A stretch of DNA of 32,223 nucleotides from JALZEG01 sp046263255 (GTDB lineage Bacteria > Actinomycetota > CADDZG01 > WHSQ01), in contig JBHELD010000053.1 in assembly GCA_046263255.1 (NCBI GenBank), forward strand, positions 1-32,223, read 5' to 3'. Each line of letters opens with the position of its first letter. The first letter of the stretch is position 1. The position numbers were made by a program, and so were the translations under genes. Positions 22,814 through 29,249 of this stretch are shown piece after piece. The notes below the pieces were generated by a model. That model did not search any database. It was not told the origin of the DNA and was given only the letters and a program-made list of their open reading frames with translations.

Positions 22814-23632
22814 GTGGAGAAGAGGGAGACCCTCACGTTCCTGTCCGACTACGGGCTCGAGGACGAGTTCGTGGGCGTGTGCCAGGGCGTCATCCTGCGG
22901 ATCGCCCCTCACGTGAAGATCATCCACATCCACCACAACATCCTGCGGCAGAGCATCCGCCACGGGGCGATCGTGCTCGAGCAGTCGATCCGCTTCATGC
23001 CCGAATCGGTCCACCTGGCCGTCGTGGACCCGAGCGTCGGCTCCGACCGCCGGGCGATCGTGATCGAGTCCGGTTGGGGCGAGACGTTCGTGGGCCCCGA
23101 CAACGGGCTGTTGATTCCCGCAGCCGAGGAGTGCGGCGGTGTCAGGCGCGCGTTCGAGATCGTCGACAAGAGCTTCTTGTTGACGCCGATCTCGCGTACC
23201 TTCCAGGGACGCGACGTCTTCTCGCCTGCGGCCGCGCACATCGCCAACGGCGTGGACCCGTCGGACCTCGGCCCCTCGATCCCGGCGGCGGACCTCGAGC
23301 GGCTGGAGATCCCGGATGCGTGGGTGCACGACGACCACCTCCACGCCGAGGTCCTCCAGGTCGACCGCTTCGGGAACCTCCAGCTGAACGTGAGCCGCGA
23401 CCACCTCGAGAAGGTCGAGCTGTCGAACGGCGCGGTCATCGAGGTCCGCATGGAGGGGCATCGCATCCACGTCCCGCTCGGCCACACTTTCTCGGACGTG
23501 GAAGACGGCGCGTTCGTGCTCGTCGAGGACTCGTACCGCCACCTGTCGCTGGCGGTGAACAAGGGCGACGCTGCGGCGCGCCTGCGGGCGCGCGCCGGAT
23601 CGACCGCGATCGTCGGCCCGACCTCCGCGTAA
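22814..23632 (+). CDS. SAM hydroxide adenosyltransferase (SAM hydrolase, DUF62 family)
   Basis: This family hydrolyses S-adenosylmethionine to adenosine and methionine and is related to fluorinase and chlorinase. The 272-residue product has FLSDYG at the N-terminus, VVDPSVGSDRRAIVIE with the catalytic Asp72 and an Arg, GPDNGLL, TFQGRDVFSPAAAHIANG with the conserved His, and DRFGNLQLNV in the C-terminal domain. The Asp-Arg-His set marks the water-using enzymes rather than halogenases. GTG 22814 is preferred over ATG 22805 because of the promoter position; both are in frame. It is divergent from the Wbl gene. The physiological reason for the reaction is unclear in bacteria generally. Confidence 0.9.
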   Translation: MEKRETLTFLSDYGLEDEFVGVCQGVILRIAPHVKIIHIHHNILRQSIRHGAIVLEQSIRFMPESVHLAVVDPSVGSDRRAIVIESGWGETFVGPDNGLLIPAAEECGGVRRAFEIVDKSFLLTPISRTFQGRDVFSPAAAHIANGVDPSDLGPSIPAADLERLEIPDAWVHDDHLHAEVLQVDRFGNLQLNVSRDHLEKVELSNGAVIEVRMEGHRIHVPLGHTFSDVEDGAFVLVEDSYRHLSLAVNKGDAAARLRARAGSTAIVGPTSA

Positions 23633-23654
23633 GCCGTCGCCGGAGCCTCGGGGG

Positions 23655-23660
23655 TAACCT
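23655..23660 (+). promoter_or_regulatory. -10 box for the epimerase gene (leaderless)
   Basis: TAACCT lies six bases before the ATG at 23667, with no ribosome-binding site between, the same arrangement as at 16821 and 19248. Confidence 0.5.
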
Positions 23661-23666
23661 CGTGCC

Positions 23667-24713
23667 ATGAGCCGGCGCGAGGGCAAGAGGGTCCTGATCA
23701 CGGGCGTGTCCAGGTTCCTCGGTCTGCGTCTCGCGAAGCGTCTCGAGGAGAGCGAGGACGTCGCGGCGATCGTGGGCGTCGACCTAGAGGAGCCACCGGT
23801 GCCCGTTCGAGAGCTGGAGTTCGTCCGAGCCGACATCTCGAGCCCCCTCATCGCCAGCGTGATCGAGGCGACGAAGGTCGACACGGTCGTGCACACGAAC
23901 ATCGGGTCGAGCCCGGGCCGGCTGGGAGGCCGCTCTCGCATGAAGGAGAACAACGTCATCGGCACGATGCAGCTGCTGGCCGCGGCGCAGCGGGCGGAGC
24001 GCGTGAAGAAGGTCGTGATGAAATCGTCCACCGCGGTGTACGGAAGCGGCCCCGCCGAGCCGTCGTTGATCCCGGAGGGTCACGCCGCCCGTCAGGTCGA
24101 CCTCTCGGGATACGGCAAGGACTGCGCGGAGGCAGAGACGTACGCGCGCGACTTCGGGCGCAGACGTTCCGACGTCGACCTCGTCATCCTGAGGACGCAG
24201 AACGTCGTCGGACCGACCGTCAGGACGAGCATGACCGACTATCTCTCCCTGCCGGTCGTCCCGACGGCCCTGGGGTTCGACCCGCGGCTGCAGCTCCTGA
24301 ACGAGGCCGACGCCGTCGAAGCCCTGACCCTCGGCGCGCTGCGCGACGCGCGCGGGATCTTCAACGTCGCGGCGGACGGCGTCGTCTACCTGTCCAAGGC
24401 GATCCGCCTGCTCGATCGCGTCGAGCTGCCGTTGCTCCTCCCGATGGCGCAGTCGACCGCGCGCGTGCTCCGCAGGCTCGGCCTGGTCGACTTCCCCACG
24501 GACCAGCTGAAGGTCATCATCTACGGCCGCGTCGTGAGCACGGCACGCGCGCGCGCCGCGCTCGGGTTCCGCCCGAGGTGGACGACGGAGGAGACGCTCA
24601 TGGACTTCCGCTACCACCGCCGGCCGGACGCGCCGGCTCCTGCCACCAACCATCCGGCCTGGGAGCGTGAGCTGTTCGACTATCTGCGGTCGCGCCGCCC
24701 GGAGACCGTGTGA
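23667..24713 (+). CDS. Extended-SDR NAD-dependent epimerase/dehydratase-like protein (Rv0501-like)
   Basis: A 348-residue extended short-chain dehydrogenase with the fold of sugar-nucleotide epimerases. The N-terminal dinucleotide loop reads ITGVSRFLGLRLA, so the middle Gly of the usual motif is Arg. KSSTAVYG supplies the catalytic Ser region. The expected YxxxK is degenerate: SGYGKDCAEAE has a Tyr but no Lys four residues on. As far as I remember, mycobacterial Rv0501 (called galE2) shows the same kind of change, so this is a subfamily trait and true epimerase activity is doubtful. It is coupled to the acyltransferase gene (stop and start share one base), as Rv0501 and Rv0502 are adjacent in mycobacteria. 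Confidence 0.87.
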   Translation: MSRREGKRVLITGVSRFLGLRLAKRLEESEDVAAIVGVDLEEPPVPVRELEFVRADISSPLIASVIEATKVDTVVHTNIGSSPGRLGGRSRMKENNVIGTMQLLAAAQRAERVKKVVMKSSTAVYGSGPAEPSLIPEGHAARQVDLSGYGKDCAEAETYARDFGRRRSDVDLVILRTQNVVGPTVRTSMTDYLSLPVVPTALGFDPRLQLLNEADAVEALTLGALRDARGIFNVAADGVVYLSKAIRLLDRVELPLLLPMAQSTARVLRRLGLVDFPTDQLKVIIYGRVVSTARARAALGFRPRWTTEETLMDFRYHRRPDAPAPATNHPAWERELFDYLRSRRPETV

Positions 24714-25765
24714 TGGCGGGCGCGGAGGTCATCCGGCTCCACGACCGGCGCGGGAAGGGGGCCGCGCCGTCCCGCACGCGCTGCGCGGCGACCACCGCGA
24801 CCGGACGCGGGTGCCGCAACTACGCCCTTCCGGAGGGCGACTACTGCAGCATCCACGCCGGTGACGCCTCGGCACGCAGGCGTCATCCCTCCAACGGCTC
24901 CGCGGCGTCCGCGCCGCGGGTGCCCGGGCGCCGCTCGGGCCTCTTCGACGGGATCGCCGGCTTCGTCCGCCGCCGCCTCGACGGCGACTATCCGATCGAC
25001 GACTTCGGCTACGACGAGCAGCTGTCGCGCGAGGTGCTCCTGCCGCTCGCGCGGCCGCTCTACGAGCGGTACTTCCGCGTCCGCACGCTCGGCGTCGACA
25101 GGATCCCGTCCGAAGACGCGGCGCTGCTCGTGGGGAACCACTCGGGAACGATCCCGCTCGACGCGGTCATGGTGCAGTACGCCGTCGCGACCGAGCATCC
25201 GCAGCGGCGCGCCGTGCGCAACGTCGCCGCCGACCTGGCCTTCCAGATGCCGTTCGTCGGTCACCTCGCGCGCAAGAGCGGGAACGCGGTCGCGTGCGAC
25301 GAGGATGCGTTCGAGCTCCTGCGACGCGGCGAGCTCGTCGGCGTGTACCCCGAGGGATACAAGGGCGTGGGCAAGGGATGGAAGGAGCGCTACAAGCTCC
25401 AGCGGTTCGGACGAGGCGGCTTCATCGAGATCGCGCTCCGGACGCGCACGCCGATCGTCCCGATCGCGGTCGTGGGAGCCGAGGAAGCGTTCCCGATGAT
25501 CGCGAACGCGCGGCTGCTGGCGCGGACGTTCGGGTTCCCGTACTTCCCGATCACGCCCACGTTCCCGTTGCTCGGCCCCCTCGGGCTCCTGCCGCTCCCG
25601 TCGCGCTGGCTCATCGAGTTCGGAGAGCCGATCCCGATGGACGACTATCCCGAGGACGCCGCGGAAGACGCGATGCTCGTGTTCGATCTCTCGGACCGGA
25701 TCAGGGACACGATCCAGCAGATGCTTTACCGCAACCTGAGCCTGCGGGGCCGCGCGTTCGTCTAG
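24713..25765 (+). CDS. PlsC-type lysophospholipid acyltransferase with N-terminal Cys/His motif (Rv0502-like)
   Basis: A 350-residue protein. Residues about 24-48 form a small Cys/His unit (RCAATTATGRGC...YCSIHAG) like zinc knuckles found in actinobacterial proteins. The acyltransferase domain (about 95-330) has VGNHSGTIPLDAVM, with the catalytic His, and VGVYPEGYKG, the acceptor-binding motif, in the order seen in PlsC-like and diacylglycerol-type enzymes. It probably acylates a lysolipid at the inner membrane face. ATG 24713 shares its A with the upstream TGA; a GTG three bases earlier is also in frame. Pairing with an Rv0501-like dehydrogenase suggests a common, uncharacterised envelope-lipid step. 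Confidence 0.85.
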   Translation: MAGAEVIRLHDRRGKGAAPSRTRCAATTATGRGCRNYALPEGDYCSIHAGDASARRRHPSNGSAASAPRVPGRRSGLFDGIAGFVRRRLDGDYPIDDFGYDEQLSREVLLPLARPLYERYFRVRTLGVDRIPSEDAALLVGNHSGTIPLDAVMVQYAVATEHPQRRAVRNVAADLAFQMPFVGHLARKSGNAVACDEDAFELLRRGELVGVYPEGYKGVGKGWKERYKLQRFGRGGFIEIALRTRTPIVPIAVVGAEEAFPMIANARLLARTFGFPYFPITPTFPLLGPLGLLPLPSRWLIEFGEPIPMDDYPEDAAEDAMLVFDLSDRIRDTIQQMLYRNLSLRGRAFV

Positions 25766-25860
25766 CCGCCGAGGCCGTAGATCCGCATCACGCCGAGGAC
25801 GCCGGCCACGGTGATGGCGGCGAGCAGCAGCACGAGCGCGTAGAGGGTGTTCCTTCGCAC
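25762..25860 (-). CDS. 32-residue single-helix membrane protein, newly noticed
   Basis: On the minus strand, GTG 25860 opens a frame of 32 codons reading MRRNTLYALV, then a hydrophobic helix (about residues 6-24), then VMRIYGLGG and TAG. The layout, positive residues first and one membrane helix after, is that of a real small membrane protein. A perfect TACAAT box ends seven bases before the GTG, giving a leaderless message. Its stop codon overlaps the stop of the convergent acyltransferase gene. No family is recognised. The neighbour on the other side of the divergent promoter region is an ECF sigma factor. Confidence 0.6.
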   Translation of the reverse strand: MRRNTLYALVLLLAAITVAGVLGVMRIYGLGG

Positions 25861-25867
25861 GCGGTCG

Positions 25868-25873
25868 ATTGTA
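25868..25873 (-). promoter_or_regulatory. -10 box for the small membrane protein (leaderless)
   Basis: TACAAT on the minus strand, seven bases before GTG 25860. It lies in the 61-base gap shared with the sigma factor gene, whose own likely -10 (TATATA at 25912-25917) points the other way. Confidence 0.5.
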
Positions 25874-25921
25874 GGTGGGCGAGAGCGCGACCTGGCGCCT
25901 GCGCCGGCGCGTATATAGGGC

Positions 25922-26449
25922 GTGGAGGTGACCGCCGTAGCCGAGGAAGCGGCCCCGCCCGAGCGGCTGGAGGGGCTGGAGGCGCTCTACCGCGCCCACG
26001 TCGCCGGTGCCGTGCGGCTCGCGTTCCTGCTCACCGGGGACGAGGCCGCCGCGCAGGATCTCGCGCAAGAGGCTTTCGTGCGCGTCGGTCGCAAGATCTT
26101 CCGTCTGAAGAACCCGGAGCACGCGCGCGCCTATCTCTACCGCACGACGGTGAACCTGTGCCGCGGACGTTTCCGGCGGCAGAAGGTCGAGAGGGAGGCG
26201 ACCGAACGCCTGCGCAGAGCGCCCGCGCCGGAGCAGCCCGCGGACGTCGCGAGCCGCGACGAGATGTGGCGCGCGCTCCTGACGCTTCCTCCGCGTCAGC
26301 GCTCGGCGCTGTTCTTCCGCTACTACGAGGACCTTTCGGAGGCTCAGGCGGCCGACGCGCTCGGTTGCTCGACGTCTGCGCTGAAGTCGTTGGTGAACCG
26401 GGGGCTGAAGGAGCTGCGCGCGCAGCTCGGAGGGGAACGAGATGGATGA
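25922..26449 (+). CDS. ECF-type RNA polymerase sigma factor
   Basis: A 175-residue group IV sigma factor. Region 2 (about residues 18-85) contains ALYRAHVAGAVRLAFLLTGDEAAAQDLAQEAFVR, split around the usual core-binding helix, and ARAYLYRTTVNLCR for -10 recognition. Region 4 (about 115-168) has LPPRQRSALFFRYYEDLSEAQAADALG and STSALKSLVNRGLKEL for -35 binding. It resembles the SigE-like actinobacterial group. GTG 25922 and GTG 25928 are both possible; TATATA at 25912-25917 implies a very short or absent leader. The last 8 bases overlap the next gene, which occupies the place of an anti-sigma factor. Confidence 0.9.
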   Translation: MEVTAVAEEAAPPERLEGLEALYRAHVAGAVRLAFLLTGDEAAAQDLAQEAFVRVGRKIFRLKNPEHARAYLYRTTVNLCRGRFRRQKVEREATERLRRAPAPEQPADVASRDEMWRALLTLPPRQRSALFFRYYEDLSEAQAADALGCSTSALKSLVNRGLKELRAQLGGERDG

Positions 26450-27641
26450 CGTTGAGTCGCGGCTGCGGCGAACGCTGACGGAATCGCTAGACGGGATCGA
26501 GCCGGAGCGGGGGCGCGCGGCCCCCGCGCTGCGCAGGGCCCGCCGGGGCCGCGCGGCGCGCGGGGCTGCCGCGGGGCTCGCGTGCCTCCTCGTGGTCGCC
26601 GCGACCGCGGTCGCGTGGGAGCGGCGACAGGACGACCGGCCCGCCCCGGCGGGCGAGCGCGCCGACGTGAAGACGTTCGTCGTGTCGTTCCCGCGTGGGG
26701 GCCGGGCGACCGTGACGATCGACGTGCGAAAGGCGCAGGCCTGCGTCGCGGTCCAGGGCGGGGGAGTCACGCTGTCCGGGCACCTGCACTACGACCCGGC
26801 CGGACCGGATCCCACCGTAGCGGAGCTCCACGTCCCCCCGAGGCACCTCCGGTGGCCGCAATGCGACCCGGTGGACCAGGGAGACGCGGCCCGGGTGATC
26901 GCGGAGCCGCACCGGCACTACCTCGACCTTCACCCTGACCCGGCGGTGCGCGCCGGCGTGCTCCGGCCGCTCGAGCTCGCCGCGGAGGACGCACCCGACG
27001 TCGCCGAGATCGTGTGCTCGCAGGACGGTGCGGTCGCGCTGACGCCGGAGGTGCAGCCCCAGGAGGACGGCATTCACCTGAGGTTCTACAACCCGTCTCG
27101 TCGCTGGCGCGCCTTCAACCTGTTCGACGGAGAGGGCCACAACGAGGGCGGGGACCTGGGCTTCGGGCGGGACGACAACGTGTCGACGTTTCCGCCGGGC
27201 ACCCTCTACGCCGGGTGCTTCGACGACCTCGACGACAGCTTCTCCCCCGGCGACGCCGAGTACACCGAGCTCACGATCGTGGACCCGCGCCGGCTGTGGA
27301 CGGAGCTGGACCTTGCGTGCGGCACCGCCTACGAGGAGCGCGTCGTCGATACGGACGAGCCGTCCGACCGATCCGAAACCCAGGTGCGGGGCGGCATCAT
27401 CGCTCCCGTGCCGTCGGATACGACGTTCCCGGAGATGGCGCGCGACCACGTCCCCGGCCTCCGCGACGAGGACGACATCCGCCGGCCCGGATACCCGGAG
27501 ACTGCGCTGCACTTCAACCACCACAACGTCTTTCGCGACGGCGTCGCGGTCGCGAGGCTCATGTTCGTCGACGGGCCCGAGGTCTGGGAGATCCGGGTCG
27601 GCGCCTGCCCCGGCACCGGGGTGGGCGAACCGGAGGGCTAG
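26442..27641 (+). CDS. Membrane protein with CHRD-like extracellular domain; possible anti-sigma factor
   Basis: A 399-residue protein overlapping the sigma gene by 8 bases. Residues 1-40 are cytoplasmic and Arg-rich, 41-59 form one membrane helix, and the rest lies outside. Residues about 88-178 resemble a CHRD domain: GRATVTIDV, then SGHLHYDPAGPDPTVAELHV, then PHRHYLDLHPDPAVRAGVLRPLEL, matching that family's His-containing strands and its VNVHT...GxIRGxL ending. The remaining 220 residues have scattered Cys residues and no family I recognise. Position and topology suggest it controls the sigma factor in response to an external signal, but the short N-terminal tail lacks a ZAS or other known anti-sigma motif. 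Confidence 0.65.
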   Translation: MDDVESRLRRTLTESLDGIEPERGRAAPALRRARRGRAARGAAAGLACLLVVAATAVAWERRQDDRPAPAGERADVKTFVVSFPRGGRATVTIDVRKAQACVAVQGGGVTLSGHLHYDPAGPDPTVAELHVPPRHLRWPQCDPVDQGDAARVIAEPHRHYLDLHPDPAVRAGVLRPLELAAEDAPDVAEIVCSQDGAVALTPEVQPQEDGIHLRFYNPSRRWRAFNLFDGEGHNEGGDLGFGRDDNVSTFPPGTLYAGCFDDLDDSFSPGDAEYTELTIVDPRRLWTELDLACGTAYEERVVDTDEPSDRSETQVRGGIIAPVPSDTTFPEMARDHVPGLRDEDDIRRPGYPETALHFNHHNVFRDGVAVARLMFVDGPEVWEIRVGACPGTGVGEPEG

Positions 27642-28042
27642 GCGGGGCCGGCGCGGCGATGCCCGCCGGCGTCGCCGAAGTCGCGGCACAGCTCTGAGAT
27701 GTGCCGCTCGAGCTGGCTCAGCCCCTCGACCTTCCCGACGCACAGAGCGACGCCCGACTCCCGCGCCTCCTCCTCGAGCTCCCGGTCGAGATAGGCCGTG
27801 TAGAGGATGATTCCCTGGGCCGGGCGCGTCGCGCGTATCTCGCGGGCGGCCGACAGCCCGTCCATGCCCGGCATCTTGTAGTCCATCACGATGACGTCGG
27901 GGTCCCTCGCGCCGGCGGCGTCCACGGCCTCGGACCCCGACGCCGCTTCGCCGACGACCTCGAACCCGTCCAGCTCCAGCATGTCCACGAGCATCGACCG
28001 CACGTGGTCGGTGTCGTCCACAACGAGCACCTTCACCGTCAC
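27638..28042 (-). CDS. Stand-alone response regulator receiver protein
   Basis: A 134-residue protein consisting of one CheY-like receiver domain. The acidic pair is Asp9-Asp10, the phosphorylated residue is Asp54 (VMDYKMPGMDG), and Thr82 and Lys104 complete the active site. There is no output domain, so it must act through protein contacts or as a phosphate shuttle. No histidine kinase is in the window. The GTG start follows a GGGAGG ribosome-binding site by about ten bases. The last 4 bases overlap the convergent CHRD-protein gene. A link to the sigma/CHRD pair is possible from position only. Confidence 0.9.
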   Translation of the reverse strand: MTVKVLVVDDTDHVRSMLVDMLELDGFEVVGEAASGSEAVDAAGARDPDVIVMDYKMPGMDGLSAAREIRATRPAQGIILYTAYLDRELEEEARESGVALCVGKVEGLSQLERHISELCRDFGDAGGHRRAGPA

Positions 28043-28059
28043 CTAGACCGTCCTCCCAG

Positions 28060-28884
28060 TCAACGCGGGTCCCTCGGCAGGCCCTTGGCGACGCGCGCCT
28101 TCCGGAAGAGCCTGTCCTCCACGTACTCCCTGTTTCTTCGAAGCGTGGGAACCAGCTCTTTAGGGCTCTCGACGAACCGGCTGACGGAAAGCTCGAGCGA
28201 GAGCCCTCCCGCATACCCGGTCCTGCGTAGCTCCGCGAGGAACCGGTCTACCGGGAGGATGCCGTCGCCGAGCGAGAGGTGGCCGTCGCGCCCGTCCCGC
28301 GCGTTGTCCGAGAGATGGACGTGCACGAGCTTCGGCGCGAGGACCTCGTACGCGTCGAGGATGTCGCCGCGCGCCACGGTCACGTGGCTCGTGTCCAGCG
28401 CGACGCGGTGGCACGCCTCCAACAGCTCCCGCGGGTCGAGCCACCGGTACGCCCGCAGCCTCCGGCCTGCGACCCACACCGGGTACATCGTCTCGACGGC
28501 GACGGTGACGCCCGTCTCCGCCTCGAAAGCCTCGGCCTGCTTCCGTATCCAGCGCGTGTACCCGCGTTCCCAGAAGTAGGGCGGGTGAACGACCATCGTC
28601 TCGGCGCCCACTGCCGCGCACATCTGCGCGCCGCGCTCGATCTTTCCGATCGGGTCGAGCCCCCAGACGTTCTTCGTGATCGCGAGGAAGGGCCCGTGGA
28701 CCGAGGCGATCCGCAGCCCCCGTTCCCGTGCGAGCCGGAGCGGGATCTCGGGGTCCTGCGTCCGCGGGTCGCGGGTCACCATCAGCTCGATCTCACGGAA
28801 GCCCGCCTCGGCCACCGAGTCCATCGCGACCTCGAGCGAGAACGCCCAGAAGGGGCCGGTCGAGCACTGCACCCGGGGTGCCAT
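28060..28884 (-). CDS. Sugar phosphate isomerase/epimerase-like TIM-barrel protein (Rv0498-like)
   Basis: A 274-residue xylose-isomerase-like TIM barrel. Segments include AGFREIELMV, IASVHGPFLAITKNVWGLDP, ETMVVHPPYFW, VAVETMYPVW, VALDTSHVTVARGD, LVHVHLSDNA and LSLELSVSRF; the Glu, Asp and His residues at strand ends are the expected metal ligands. It resembles Rv0498 of M. tuberculosis, which from memory shares the VWG-NP and VVHPPF motifs and lies just upstream of proC there. The substrate is unknown. I chose ATG 28884, with GGGAG about nine bases upstream; the longer frame crosses a hairpin region and is not protein-like. Confidence 0.85.
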   Translation of the reverse strand: MAPRVQCSTGPFWAFSLEVAMDSVAEAGFREIELMVTRDPRTQDPEIPLRLARERGLRIASVHGPFLAITKNVWGLDPIGKIERGAQMCAAVGAETMVVHPPYFWERGYTRWIRKQAEAFEAETGVTVAVETMYPVWVAGRRLRAYRWLDPRELLEACHRVALDTSHVTVARGDILDAYEVLAPKLVHVHLSDNARDGRDGHLSLGDGILPVDRFLAELRRTGYAGGLSLELSVSRFVESPKELVPTLRRNREYVEDRLFRKARVAKGLPRDPR

Positions 28885-28973
28885 GCCCAGATGCTCCCAC
28901 CGATCCCACGACAGGAGAACGCCCGCCACGTCCGACGACGTGCTTCGGGCGGAGAGCCGAGCGGCGGCGCCGC

Positions 28974-29001
28974 GAAAACGCCCCCGCTGTGGCAGGGGCG
29001 T
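28974..29001 (-). terminator. Terminator-like hairpin in the leader of the isomerase gene
   Basis: Reading on the minus strand, ACGCCCC (29001-28995) pairs with GGGGCGT (28984-28978), with two more G-C pairs inside, and is followed by TTT. It lies about 90 bases before the ATG at 28884 and after no coding gene, so it would act within the 5' leader as an attenuator rather than at a gene end. Confidence 0.5.
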
Positions 29002-29006
29002 CGTCG

Positions 29007-29110
29007 TGGAGCTGAAGCCGGTGGGCCGGCTTGGGGCGGGCTGGGAGGCTCGAGACACGACCCGGCGTGAGGATCGTGCGGTCCTAACGTCCCACCGTCT
29101 TTCAGCTCCA
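29007..29110. repeat. Long interrupted inverted repeat in a divergent promoter region (candidate structured leader RNA)
   Basis: The 365-base gap 28885-29249 between the isomerase-like gene (minus) and the acyl-CoA synthetase (plus) contains two arms: TGGAGCTGAA plus CGGTGGG (29007-29025) and CCCACCG plus TTCAGCTCCA (29091-29110). All 17 arm bases are complementary, with a two-to-three-base internal loop. Inside, AAGCCGG/CCGGCTT (29015-29032) can form an alternative hairpin that competes with the inner arm. On the minus strand this element is followed within 6 bases by a terminator-like hairpin. No known riboswitch class is recognised. Confidence 0.5.
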
Positions 29111-29249
29111 AGGTAATGGTCGGCGGTGGCGGCAGTTACTTGAGGCAACTTCCAGGAAATTCCTTCGCGGTCCGGAGGGCGGCTAGCTCGGCGCTAGCTA
29201 ACGCTTGCAGAAGTTTGCACCCGGGAGCCGGAGGGGAGAGAATGCGACG

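Noticed and set aside
22688..24031. Long minus-strand frame upstream of the Wbl gene, seeming to give a fusion protein.
   Set aside because: It is the antisense of the SAM hydrolase and part of the epimerase gene and has no family features. The Wbl similarity begins only at the TTG start.
24680..26770. A 696-codon minus-strand frame.
   Set aside because: It is the shadow of the acyltransferase and sigma factor genes on the other strand, with an Arg/Asp/Glu-biased translation typical of antisense frames in G+C-rich DNA.
29075..29110. On the minus strand GGTGGGAC followed by ACCGC recalled the T-box antiterminator.
   Set aside because: The order is wrong: the motif is at the 5' end of the leader, there is no specifier stem before it, and the spacing and core bases do not match.
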